Shown here piece by piece: positions 33,001 to 43,713 of a DNA stretch of 64,000 bases. Position 1 is the first letter of the stretch; each line of letters begins with the position of its first letter. A program made the translations under genes and the position numbers. The notes beneath the pieces are model-generated. The model had not been told where the DNA came from, did no database searches, and saw only the letters and a list, made by a program, of their open reading frames with translations. The DNA lies in NCBI GenBank assembly GCA_029961685.1, contig JARWKL010000006.1, forward strand, positions 8,996,748-9,060,747, read 5' to 3'. Origin of the DNA: Aristolochia californica. Its lineage: Eukaryota; Streptophyta; Magnoliopsida; Piperales; Aristolochiaceae.

Positions 33001-34621
33001 TCAAGAAATAAGTTTAGAATAAAAAAATCTACTGCTAAGAGTATCGGCAAGATGGTTATTTTTTCCTTTAATATGTTCAAAAATAATAGTATAACCATTG
33101 CCAGTAATTATGTCAACTAAGTTCAGCCATCTTCTACGACTTATTTTTTTTCTTTGCTACGTTGAAAATATTTGACAATAGCCTCACAATCAGTTCTTAA
33201 AGTAAATTCCTTTTTATTTATGATAAATAATCGAAAGGCTTCTAGAGAATAAATTACTGCTAAGATTTCTGTGTCTATGCTACTTATATTACCTTTTTCT
33301 TTAAATTTAACACTAGCATAACTAAAAATTCTTTCATCTTCTTTATTACTATATTGATGAGGTTTAGCAATTAAAACTCCTCCCCATCCTAGGTTACTGC
33401 ATCTGTTTCTATAATAATGTAATATGTATCTAAAGGCATTTGTAATTTAGCTAAAGTTTTTACTTTTTCTTTTACCTGTTTGACTAAATTTTTATCTTCT
33501 TGGTTAAAAAACTTCTGACCTGTTGGGGATGTTTTTCCATATAAGGGTCCTATTATTTTTCCTATGTCTTTGATAAATGGTCTTGCATAATTAACTAATC
33601 CTAGAAATATTTGTAACTGTTTCGTGTCAGACAAGTCATCAGGCATTTCTAAAATCTTTTTAGAGATATGATCTTGTAGTTCAATCTGTCCTTGTCCTAT
33701 ATTTACTCCCAAAAAGTTTATATATTATTTAAACAATTCTATTTTGGATTTACTAATAATAATACCTTCTTGCATGAATGTTGCTAAAACTAATTGCAGA
33801 TGTCCTATATGGTCTTCTATGGTTTTACTGAAAACTAAAATATCATCTATATAAACTAGGACAAAATTATCATATTTCTTAAATATATTATCCATCTTCC
33901 TTTGGAAAACGGCTGGAGCATTTTTTAGGCCCAATGGCATTACTAACCATTCAAAATGCCCTTCTGGACAAGTAAAGGCTGACCATTCTATACTATCTGG
34001 GTGCATCTTTATCTGCCAGAATCCTGATTTACAATCAAACTTGCTAAATATCTTTTTATCTTGAATCTTATTAATTAGTTGAGATTTATCTAGGATATTG
34101 TAGCTATCTGTTACTGTATTATCATTTAGTCTTTTATAATTTATTACCATCCTAGATTTTCCTCTTTTCTGCTCACTATGTTTTCTTACAATAAAAGTTG
34201 CTGATCTATGTGGGCTGATTGATTTTCTTATTATTCCTAGTGTTAATAATTCATTAATATGCATTTTAAAGTCTTCTTTATCTAAATTGGTGGCTTCTAT
34301 ATTTGTTGTTTTAAAAATATAGCTAGGACTTAATAATTCTAATCTGCATTGAACATGATTATTTTCCCAATATTTTAAAGGATTATCACCAAAATATTCT
34401 AATTGATCTAATTTATCTATAATCTGTTGTAAATGATGTTTGTCTTTGTGGTTAATATTAATGATCTCTAAATAAAGTTTTTCTGTATCTAAAAAGGAAT
34501 AGTCTAAAATCTATCATTCTTTCTATCCATTCATCATAATCCTCATTTTCTTCCATGATTTCTTCTGGGTACTCAAGAGGACTTAGGGGAGCAGGAGCTT
34601 GAAAGGATGTGCTTGGTTGTT
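33001..34621 (-). pseudogene. E2 reverse transcriptase-RNase H
   Basis: The RT core (KRGKSRMVINYKRLNDNT, FDCKSGFWQIKMHPDS, VMPLGLKNAPAVFQRKMDN, catalytic YIDD near 33850) and thumb (LQIFLGLVNYARPFIKDIGK) strongly resemble badna- and tungroviruses. RNase H keeps ETDA, DTEILA, RTDCEA and HLADTLS, giving the four acidic residues. It is broken by frame changes near 34500 and 33390, a TAA at 33725-33727, and a shift in an A-run near 33150. The stop at 33001 is followed at once by the next gene. It was probably joined to the coat/protease frame upstream. Confidence 0.9.
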
Positions 34622-35410
34622 CTAGGTCTGGATTTTTTTATCTATGGTATTATCTATCTGTTGTTCTAAACCTTGACTTACGGGATTTATCTTGCAGCTA
34701 CCTGGTATTGCGCATTGGCAATGATTTTCGTCTTTGTTGGTGACTAAGGGGCCACCACGTTCCGCTGAGGTGGAAAGGGTTGGTGAATAAGTAGTGTGGA
34801 CAGGAATGGTACTAGAATTCTTATTAAAGTGAAGATAGTCACGACTAATAGTTAGGGAACCATGATTGTGCAGGATAAAATTGAGACCTAAAATAAAATC
34901 TACCTTAAGATGGAGGTCACGAACCCAGGTTAATGGTAAAGGATAGGAGCTGGAGAAGGTAAAACAATTAGTAAAAAATTGGATTTTACCTTCATCAAAA
35001 TAGGCGGTATAAGGATTGTATGTACCATCTACTTGTTGGCTAAGGACTTGTTTCTGGGTCTTCTTGAGATATTTAGAAGGAACTAAGCGACGCTGAATAA
35101 GACATTTAGTGCAGCCTGAATCAACTAAAGCATCTAAAACTAAGAATTGTTTATCAGGAAAGATAATTTTAGCGCGGACTAAAATGCTAGAAAAGGTTTT
35201 ATCTTGGTTGCAAACTAAAGAAGTTTCTGGTTCATCTAAGCCTACTGTAATGCCATCATAAATATCTTTTTCAATGGTCTCTATCCTATGTTTAAGAAGA
35301 TGAATCTCAGCTTCACAGTTTTCTATTTTTCTGGCCATTATTTCTAATTTAGTATTATAAATCTTATTAGGTCGTGGCTGATCTGCTGGAGCGATGCCTA
35401 ACTGTTTGAG

Positions 35411-35491
35411 ACAAGGAAGACAAGCTTCTAGAAAGCATAAAGAACATTTGGCTCGCTGTTTCTTGCTGGGATACCATTTACATTGGAAACA
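35411..35491 (-). other. Badnavirus-type second Cys array
   Basis: The spacing C-x2-C-x11-C-x2-C-x4-C-x2-C is matched exactly over 27 codons (from CFQC to CLPC). Among pararetroviruses this array, placed between the CCHC knuckle and the protease, is typical of badna- and tungroviruses. Confidence 0.88.
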
Positions 35492-35752
35492 AGGGTTACT
35501 ATCTAATCCTGTAAACCATAACCAAGAATGTGTACAGTCTAAGGTTGTATCCATGAGATCTATATTTTCCTCTGGATCTAGATCTAAAATAAGATCTTCT
35601 TCAGAATCTGAAGTCTCATAAGGACCATTGGGGATGCTGACTATGCTGTAGATAGATTCTGTATCTGACATGTACTCATCTACCTCAATAAGGTCCTGTT
35701 GTACATTTTCTACGAGAGTAGATCTTCTAGAATTAATATTTTGTCTTTTTGG

Positions 35753-35794
35753 ACAGGTGTTAGCTAAATGTTCTGTCTGGCCACAAATATAACA
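35753..35794 (-). other. CCHC zinc knuckle of E2 coat
   Basis: CYICGQTEHLANTC fits C-x2-C-x4-H-x4-C and follows an Arg/Lys-rich tract, as expected for the nucleic-acid-binding end of a pararetroviral coat protein. Confidence 0.95.
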
Positions 35795-37088
35795 TGAAAG
35801 TTTATTCTTATAAGTTCTTTTAGGATTAAAATGCCTAACATGTCTATCTTTATTTAAATAAGGTTTTCTACTCTTAGATCTTCTAATAAAGTATCCTTTT
35901 TTGACAAATCTTTTTGCTCTTCTGGGTTTTTGTCTAGCATCTTTTAATCCGTAGGCTTGGGTAGTATAGATCTGTTTGCAAAATCCAAAGTCATCTCCTT
36001 TGAGTTGTCTCTGGATTTGAATATCTGTGCATTTTTCTCGTAAAATAGTCATAATAAACTTTGTTCTCTGTCCTATGGAATATACAGAAGTGGGATTAGC
36101 ATTTTCTATATTTTTCCATTTCTCATATATTTCTTTTCCTAAAGCTCTTGGTAATTTTCTAAAGAGTTTTATGCCTAAATCTTTGTTAAAAGCATTTCCT
36201 GAAATACAAGTATAGTAAAAATAATCTTGTAAGAATTTTTTAACATACTTATCATTATGTAAACTCAGTTGTTCTAAATATATAACAACGTCTTTTTGTA
36301 TTGTTATAGACCCTAAATTAGGGTCGTCTCCTGTAACTAACTGAAAGACTTTATTAACAAAATTATAAGGGTTTGAGCCTAAACTCATTAGTTGTCCAAA
36401 TTATTCTGGATTATATCTTTTATAGCTTTCCCAAAGAGCTTTGACACTTTCTCCTAAAAAAGTTTCTAAATATCTATACATTTTTTCTACGTCTTGGGAG
36501 GAAAAGTTCTGAATATAGTTTGAAACTACTTGGTTTTTCCACAGATCTAGGACAGTTGTCCACTCTTGAGGGTCATGCGCAAAAAGATTAAGAATCTTTC
36601 CTTTGCCTTTATCTTGGAAGGATATGGGTCTTTCTGTTTCTTTTTTTTTTTTCCTTTTGGGTGTATCTTTTTATCAAAGTGGACTGGTTCTGTATATGGA
36701 AGTCTAGGCATATTACCAGAATTAAAGACTTCTCTAGGTGGTGGTCTGGCATAGTTGGAATATGTTGCTGGATTATTAACAGAACTTTCTTCGTCCATAT
36801 ATTCTTTTATGATAAGGGAATCTTCTTCTATAGGAGCTAGAGGCATTGTTCCTTTTCTAATATTTAGTTCAATGTCATAGTATAAATATTCTTCTTCTTT
36901 AAGGCTTTTCTTTTTTATTAAATCTTCTTCTAAATGAAGTAATTCTCTTTCTTTCAAGTGTAATCCTAATTCTTTCGGATATATTATTTCATCTATTTCT
37001 TTTTCTATATTGACTAAATTATAATTCTCACTAGATATAGATTCAGTTTCTTCTATATTTTTCTGTTCATAACTATTAAATCTAATAT

Positions 37089-37895
37089 TTATATTGCTTT
37101 TTGTATCTGTATACATAATGCTTTCTTCGGGTGCCAGTTTAAGCCTGCTAAGTCTCCGGGTGAATATTTTATTGGTTTAAGTAATTTTATTCCTTTATTT
37201 CCTATTAAATTAACTATATCATCTATCTTAATTTTAAATTTAGTAGTACTAGAACTTGTACATCTTCCTACAAATCCTATGCATATTAATAAATTATTTC
37301 CTACAAAGGATTCATATCCTTTGGTCTGTATTCCTATCTTTATGTATTTTTTAAAGTCTTGTAAGCCTATTAGAAAGTCTGGGGAACAATAAAATATACC
37401 ACCATTCTGGTTCGTATCTACTTCAGTGATACCTAACATGGCTTTTTTAGGGTTTCCCCATCTATCATCATATATACTTAAGAGCGTTTTTGTTCCTAAA
37501 TGTTTTCTTCCTAGGCCTTTTATTCCTATGACAATTAATCCTAAGTGAATCAAATTATAAATTCTTTTAATTTCTCTAAAGGCTTGTTCAGCAATTAAAT
37601 TAATATTAACAAAATCTTGACCTACACAGCTTATTTGCATCTCTCTATAGTGTCTAAATAAGCTTGTCTGGAAATTTAAAGGTCCAGTTCGGTATAACTG
37701 TCTAGGGTTTAGAAGATTTAACTGATTGTTGCTAAACAAATTAATATCTTGGTCTACATTAATTATTTCATCTAAATGTATATCTCTCTGAGCTGAGCTT
37801 TGTCTACCTATAATTCTATCTATAAAATTTGGGTTTCTGGAACTTCCTATTTCTGAGAGGTTGTCGGTTTCTGTACTTCTCCGTGAAACTGCCAT
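37089..37895 (-). CDS. E2 movement protein
   Basis: 268 codons, open, ATG 37895. The central part (LIHLGLIVIGIKGLGRKHLG, TLLSIYDDRW, GIQTKGYESFVGNNLLICIG, GRCTSSSTTKFKIKIDDIVN) aligns by pattern with the movement domain of badnaviruses and other caulimovirids, which directs cell-to-cell spread through plasmodesmata. In badnaviruses this domain is the N-terminal part of a larger polyprotein; here it is a separate frame whose end overlaps the coat ATG by 28 nt. This may be native or may reflect one frameshift. The leader and primer site lie about 400 nt upstream. The C-terminal 20 residues may differ from the ancestral end. Confidence 0.85.
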   Translation of the reverse strand: MAVSRRSTETDNLSEIGSSRNPNFIDRIIGRQSSAQRDIHLDEIINVDQDINLFSNNQLNLLNPRQLYRTGPLNFQTSLFRHYREMQISCVGQDFVNINLIAEQAFREIKRIYNLIHLGLIVIGIKGLGRKHLGTKTLLSIYDDRWGNPKKAMLGITEVDTNQNGGIFYCSPDFLIGLQDFKKYIKIGIQTKGYESFVGNNLLICIGFVGRCTSSSTTKFKIKIDDIVNLIGNKGIKLLKPIKYSPGDLAGLNWHPKKALCIQIQKAI

Positions 37896-38291
37896 ATCTT
37901 TTTAGCACTTGTTTTAGGTTGATCTATTTTTACAACTTTTAATTTTTGAGTTATCAATGCTATCTCTTTATCAATATTCTGTTGAGAATACTAGTTTTTA
38001 GGTAATCTAAATTTTCAGATAATCTGTCTGTTTTTCCTTTTAATGTTTTTAATTTGTCTTGTAACCTGTTTAGAATAAATTCTATGTCAGTAAGCTTATC
38101 TTGAAGATTACTCCCTAGGCTGATTATCAAATCTGTAATACTATTAAGATGGGAATTACTACCGTGTAAACTATGTTATTCACTGTTAAAATGACACTTA
38201 AGGGAATTTATTCCTATGTATTTAAAATCAAACTTTGAAACAATTCTCAAGTCTAAATATTCTATCTTTTTAAAGGGATCCAGGATGCTAT
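37896..38291 (-). other. E2 region between primer site and movement gene
   Basis: About 400 nt with no convincing gene. Short L/K/I/D-rich open pieces on the minus strand (near 37900-38160) could be remnants of a small accessory ORF such as those that precede the main polyprotein in badnaviruses, but I cannot identify one. Confidence 0.4.
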
Positions 38292-38304
38292 GGCTCTGAT
38301 ACCA
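38292..38304 (-). promoter_or_regulatory. E2 tRNA-iMet primer-binding site
   Basis: The minus strand reads TGGTATCAGAGCCATAG, complementary to the plant initiator tRNA-Met 3' end. It fixes the start of the circular viral map and the direction of the genes. Confidence 0.93.
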
Positions 38305-39099
38305 ATTCTAGGGGGGTACTCTTTTAATCTGGAGTATTCAGATTCTGTGTAGGTATGCCTCTTCTAAGTATTTGTCTTCTAGAAGTTCTGTGGATGAATA
38401 TAGGTCTAGGAGTTTCAAATACTCTAATATAATTATTAAGTGAAAGTGTAAAATAGATAAAACTAAATACTATTAAATTGCACAAAACTAGGGAAACAAC
38501 AATATTAACAAAAATCATAGAATATGCAAAGTAATCTGAGTAATATACTAAGGAAGAAATATATATCAGATTCTAATAGTTCTACTAGCAGTTCTGGCAA
38601 GAAAACAAAATATTCAAATAATATTAAGGCTAATACACTTAAAAACAGAATAAAACTATAAGACTCAATCTTTAATAAAATAAGGAGTTTTTTCTTAAAC
38701 ACCTATATAACAACCCTAGATATAAATAATAACTGGGTAAATATCTGAGCACTATACGAGCAATCTGGTGTAATATAAAACAGACTAACCAAATATACAT
38801 GCAAAGGTACAACGGCGTTGTGCCAACCGGGAGTGACGCTTGGCTCCTTGAAGCAAAGGCTTCTTAGAGGCAGAGGCGGCTGTCAGGGAGTTACCCGAAG
38901 GGTGTTTCCCTCACCCAGTAGTATTCCAGCCTAATATACCTTATAATAAAGATAATAATAAAGACAATAGCTAACACACAATAACAGCAGTAAGGATGAA
39001 AGCAAAAAGAACGAGACCAAGAATGATAAACAACAAAACCATAAAGAAGCAGTAGGGAACTATGAGAGCAAGGAAAGATGACAAACTTCCACAAGGGAA
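38305..39099 (-). promoter_or_regulatory. E2 leader upstream of primer site
   Basis: About 800 bp without a plausible gene. It has several short frames, as in pararetroviral leaders where upstream ORFs and a hairpin guide ribosome shunting. A GC-richer segment (38810-38935) contains a small hairpin. No CA dinucleotide precedes the primer site, so there is no sign of an LTR. It joins the inverted 3' copy at about 39100. Confidence 0.6.
38886..38910 (-). other. Leader hairpin
   Basis: On the minus strand GGGA pairs with UCCC and ACCC with GGGU around a UUC loop, with a symmetric aac/aac internal loop. It is short but stands out in AT-rich DNA. Confidence 0.5.
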
Positions 39100-39578
39100 C
39101 CCCTACTAGTGAAGGGTTTTCACTAGCTAGTCTAGCTCAAACGGCAGCCGGTAAAGACATCTCAAGTCCGTTGATGGCTGGGCATTTGCCAAAAATGCCA
39201 GTAGAACAGCAGCAGCAAAAAGACAAGCAGAAAGAACAGATGTCAGACATAGATGAAGACAAAATCAAAAAGATGATGGATGACTATTTTAAAGAATATT
39301 TAAAAGACCAAGGTTATGAACAAAGAGACTCCGAGACATCTAGCAAGACTGGGTCTACTGGAACCCAAACACTACAGTGTTATTCACAAGAGGATGATGA
39401 TTTTGAATATGATTTGGAAGCCATCAATAATATACTAACTCGTGATGGCAAATAGACTTTAAAAAAGACTAGATAGAAAAGAAGATTGGATAGAAAAGAC
39501 TTAAAGACTTTATCATAAGAGACTGGATAGAAAAGAAAAAAAAATGGTTACGAGCACTTAAGACAGAAGGAGGTGTGT
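39100..39578 (+). pseudogene. Inverted copy of E2 3' end
   Basis: 39100-39455 repeats the C-terminal 118 codons of the viroplasmin-like gene in the opposite orientation (TPTSEGFSLASLAQTAAG to LTRDGK) and is open where the main copy has a stop. The non-coding tail follows but lacks about 635 bp equivalent to 31260-31895, including the TATA box; 39546-39578 then matches 31227-31259. The deletion joint lies in an A-run. The segment has no start codon context and is a rearrangement product. Confidence 0.85.
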
Positions 39579-42188
39579 CCTTTTTTCTATCTATCCATTC
39601 CTTTTTCTTCTTTCTTTACATTATTTTGTCTTTCTTTCTTTCTGTCTTTTTCTTTCTTCTTTCTTTCTTTCTTTATTTCTCATTCCTTTCTTTCTCGTTT
39701 CTTTCTTTCTTTATTTCTCATCTTCTTTCTTTCTTATCTTTCTTCTTTCTTTCTTTTTTTCTTTTGTTTTTCTTCTTTCTTTATTTATTTCTTTTATTCT
39801 TTCTTTCTAGTTTCTTTCTTTATTTCTTATTTCGTTCTTCTTTAGTTCTTATATTTCTTTCTCTGTTTCATCTTTCTTTCTTTTATTTATTTTATGTTTT
39901 GATTATTTATTTATTTTTTCTTGTTCTTTATTTTGCTGTTTCTTCTTCCATTCTTTTTTTTCTTTCTCTATTTCGTCTTTCTTTCTTTTCTTTATTTTCT
40001 TTATTTTCGTCTTCTTTCTTTCTTCTCTTTTTCATTTTTGTTTCTTTATTTCTTTATTTCTTTCTTTGTTTCTTACTCTTTCTTTCTAACCTGTTTGTTT
40101 GTTTCTATCCTAATTTTTTCTTTCTTGTTTCTTGCTTTATATTTTTCTTATTTTTTTATTTTTTTTGTATTTATTTCTTTCTTTCATGTTTCTTTCTTGC
40201 TTCTTTCTTTCCTGCTTCTTTATTTCTTGCTTCTTTCTTTCTTGATTCTTTCATTTTTTCATAGTTTCTTTCTTTCTTTCTTTCTTCATTCTTTCTTTTT
40301 GTCTTCTTTCCTTATTTTCTCTTTATTTCTTGATTCTTGCTTATTTCTTGCTTATTTCTTTCCTTATTTCTTTCTTTCATTCTTTCTTTTATTCTTTCTA
40401 TCTAGTTTCGTTCTTTCTTCTTTCTATGTTTCTTTGTTTTCTCCTCTATCTTTCTTATTTCTATCATTCTTTCTTACTTTTTTCTTTATTCTATATTTTT
40501 TCTTTCTTTCATCATTCTTCCTTTCTTGTTTCTTGCCTTATACCTTTCTTACGTTTCTTTCTTTCTTCATCTTTGTTTCATTGTTTGTTGTTTTTTTTCT
40601 TGCTTCTTTTTTACAGTTTACATGAGATTCTTTTTGTCTTGATTCTTTCTTTTTTCTATTTTTTTCTTTCTTTCTTTCATTCTTTCTTTCTATTTCATTT
40701 TTTCTTTCTTTATTTTTTTATTTCTTATTCTTTATTTTTGACTTGTTGTTTGTTTGTTTGTTTGTTTATTTCTATTGTGATTCTTTCTTTCTTCTTCTTT
40801 CCATATTAATTATTTATTTCTATGTGACTTTTTTATTTACTTTCTTGTTTTTTTCTTTATTCATTCTTTCTTTCTTTCTTTCTTTCATGTTTATTTATTT
40901 CATTCTTTCTATTTCTTTCCTTCAGATTTCTTTCATTATTAGTTTTTCTTTTTTCCTTTCTAATTTCTTCTTTCATTCTTTCTTTCTGCCTTCTTTCTTT
41001 CTTTATTTATTTTTTCTTTCTTTCTTTTTTATGTCTTTATTTCTTCTTTCTTTCAATTTTTATGTCTTATTTCCTTTTTTTTCTCTTATTTCGTACTTCC
41101 TTCTTCCCTGTTTCTTATTTCTTCTTTCCTTCTTTCTTTCTTGATTGTTTGTTTGTTTGTTTCTTCTTTCATTTTGATGTTTTCTTCTTTATTTTTTGTT
41201 TTTTTATTTCTATCTTGATTATTTCTTTCTTCTTTTTTTCTTCTTTTCTTCTTTCTTATTTCTTTCAATGTGCCTTATTTATTTATTTATTCTTTTCTCT
41301 TTATTTCTTCATTCTCTCATTTGTTCTTTTTTTGTTTATTTCTTTTATTGTTTATGTTTCTTTCGTTCATTTTTCCCGATTTCTTTCTTAATTTCTTCAG
41401 CTTTCTTTGTTCTTTCTTTATTTCTTTCTTTGTTCTTCTTTCTTCGTTTCTTCCTTCCTCTCTTCTTCTGTCTTTCTTTTTTATTTTAAAATTTATTTCT
41501 ATCTTGTTTCTTGCGTTTTTGTTTCTTTTTTTCTTTCTTTCTTATTCTTTCTATCTATCAATCTTTCTTCTTTCCATTTTCTTCGTTTCAATGATTTGTC
41601 TTTATTTTTTTGTTTTCTTTAGTTCTTATTTTTATTTTTCCTTTTCTTTTTAATCAGTCATTCATTCATTCATTCATTCTTTCTTTAATCTTTCTTGTTT
41701 CTTTCCTTATTGATTCTTTCTTTTCTCTTCTTTCATTTTTTTCTTTTGTCTTTCTTTCTTTCATTCTTCACTCTTTCTTTCTTTCTTTCTTCCTCACTTC
41801 TTGTGTCTTTCTTGTTTAATTTTATCTTTCTTTCAATCTTTTTTCTTGCTTTTTTGTTTTTTTTATTTCCTGATTATTTTTTTCTATCTCCTATTTATCT
41901 ACAAATCTCTCTTTTTTTCTTCTTTCTTTAATCCTTATTTATTTTTTCTTTCTTAACCTTTCTTGTTTCTTTCTTGATCCTTTCATTTTTCCTTTTTTTC
42001 TTTCCTTTTTTCTTTTTGTGTTCTTTCTTTCTTCTTTCCTTCCTTTTTCATTTTTCTTTCTTTATTTCTTCTTTCTTTCTTACTCTATCTTCGGACTTGT
42101 TTGTTTGTCTGTTTGTCTGTTTCTATCGTGATTCTTTCTTTCTATATTTCTTCTTTCTTTCAATTAAACTAAACTAAAAGTAAACTAA
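39579..42188 (+). repeat. TTTC-type pyrimidine-rich block
   Basis: About 2.6 kb of imperfect TTTC/TTTCTT DNA with recurring landmarks (for example caatgtgcc 41266-41274 and ttgtttgtttg runs near 40095, 40750, 41145 and 42098). About 40080-41850 is an inverted copy of 1-1750, and 39910-40640 resembles 61830-62420. All frames on the plus strand are F/S/L-rich by composition. No gene seen. Confidence 0.85.
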
Positions 42189-43118
42189 ATAACAATTCCA
42201 TCCATTAAACCTACATCAATTTACAAGAAAGGGACTTTCACCCTTTCAAGTACCATGGGAATTAAAACCATGGAACAAACAATCAATTTTGAAAATCAAG
42301 ATTCAACTCTTAAATTATTAGAGTTAACTGATCTCAATAAGTATCTTACTGATACTGAGAAGAAATACATGCATATTGGATGCATACAGATTGAGTTCAA
42401 ACCCTTGACCTTATTAGGGTTGAACACTTGTCTGCAGGCCATACTTCGAGATGGTCGTTGTTTGGATTGGAAACCCTCATTAATGGGTATAGTGGAAACA
42501 AGTCTTAGTAGGTGACCCGTTTATTTTAATGTCCATCCAAACCTTACCCTATCGTTAACAAATAGGAATTTGTTAGAATCACTCCAGTTGAGGATTCTAA
42601 CACAAGGATATAATTTCATTCCTGGAACTAAAACCATTGCAAGGATTCATTTCAAAATTATGAATACCTTAGTCCCTAAGGTATTACACTTACCAGATCA
42701 GGGTAAGACAGTTTTGATCGAGACAGATCTCATGAGTGCAAATGTTGCCACTCCAAGGATGATCAATTGGGAGAAAATTCGTTTCCCAACCAACTGGACA
42801 ATTCCCCAGGCTGTTCCTCCAAGACTCCTGATCAATCAGGATATTGATCAAGTTCTTCAATCCACAGATGGAGATGTGGTTATTAATTTTAAACCTAAGA
42901 ATCCCTACCGAGTCTTTTTACCACCGTCATCCAGATACTCAGACGTAGGTCAGACCTCACGCCTACACGAGGTGGATGCAACACCATCCGTTAAGGATGA
43001 TTCCTCATTAAAAGGAATCGACTTATCAGATACCTAAATTCCTCGTGGTGTCTATACTGAAAGGGAGCATGAGCGATCTTCTCCCACTCCCAGTGAAATG
43101 ACTGGTTTCAATCTGTGA
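42189..43118 (+). pseudogene. E1 movement protein, copy C
   Basis: Homologous to copies A and B from codon 27 or so (TIPSIKPTSIYKKG on). In-frame stops are TGA 42513-42515 and TAA near 43035-43037. Nine bases present in A and B (near 42641) are missing without shifting the frame. It ends with the same stop-to-ATG spacing as the other copies (TGATTATG). Confidence 0.85.
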
Positions 43119-43120
43119 TT

Positions 43121-43713
43121 ATGATTTTTACACCACAACCGATTGACCAGAATCCACCCCCTGTTGTAGTGGACAGAGTAGCAATTAAAGCTGAATTCTT
43201 TCACCCCAATAATCTAGGTTTCAAAAGATGGTTTTTAACACATATGGGGAAACAGAACGCATGGAATTTTCAAAAGACTTTTATCTTTATTTAGACACAA
43301 ATAAGGTAATTATTTCTTTTGTTGATTGGTTTATGTGTTTTAGATTGAAGCAAGTGGAGAAACGACCATTAGTTTCGTCCACAGATTCCAATCATTCAAC
43401 CCTAATGAAAGAATGGCAGCTTCAATCTGGCACATCCATCAGATCAGTCCATCCTCCAACTGATCCGATAAAGCTTAAATTTCCAAGCTCGTCAGGAAAA
43501 TTCTCTGATACTGTTGAGGCAGTTGCATTTGTCAATCCTGAATCTACTCTTAACCCTATGGGTCAAATCAGAAGACAAAACAATTTTACCAATTTAAATC
43601 TTAAAAAAATTGGCCAACAGCAAATTCGTACTGAAGATTTATTGATAAAGGTACTCCAGAGAAATATTGTCAAAATCCTTATGACTTATCTTCTCGAAAA
43701 TTACCTTTATTGA
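43121..43713 (+). pseudogene. E1 ORF2, copy C
   Basis: ATG 43121 to TGA 43711-43713, with a one-frame slip near 43226 relative to copy A. The N/Q/L-rich C-terminal segment is conserved (RRQNNFTNLNLKKIGQQQIR). The stop overlaps the ORF3 ATG as TGATG, as in copy A. Function unknown. Confidence 0.75.

Larger units (their letters stand above)
34622..37116 (-). pseudogene. E2 coat protein, zinc knuckle, Cys array and protease
   Basis: Opens with ATG 37116, overlapping the end of the movement gene by 28 nt in another frame. The N-terminal 150 residues are charged (KKIHPKGKKKKKQKDPYP near the end). The coat core follows (SNYIQNFSSQDVEKMYRYLE region), then a basic tract, a CCHC knuckle (35753-35794), a second Cys array (35411-35491) and an aspartic protease (LDALVDSGCTKCLIQRRLVP near 35110-35170). 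A frame change near 36590, a TAA near 36400 and a slip in an A-run near 34635 break it. The second Cys array is a hallmark of badna/tungrovirus polyproteins. Confidence 0.9.
31195..39578 (-). mobile_element. E2 endogenous pararetrovirus (badna-like with viroplasmin gene)
   Basis: One rearranged genome on the minus strand. Order: leader 39099-38305, primer site 38304-38292, movement protein, coat/zinc/Cys array/protease, RT-RNase H, viroplasmin-domain gene, intergenic promoter to 31195. Plus-strand 39100-39578 is an inverted copy of the 3' part. The protein families are Caulimoviridae, nearest to badnavirus/tungrovirus in the coat Cys array and RT but with an added transactivator-like gene. 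It differs from E1 throughout. Several frameshifts and stops make it inactive. Confidence 0.9.

Noticed and set aside
35394..35621. Plus-strand frame opposite the E2 Cys array
   Set aside because: Antisense shadow of the coat/protease gene; no independent support.
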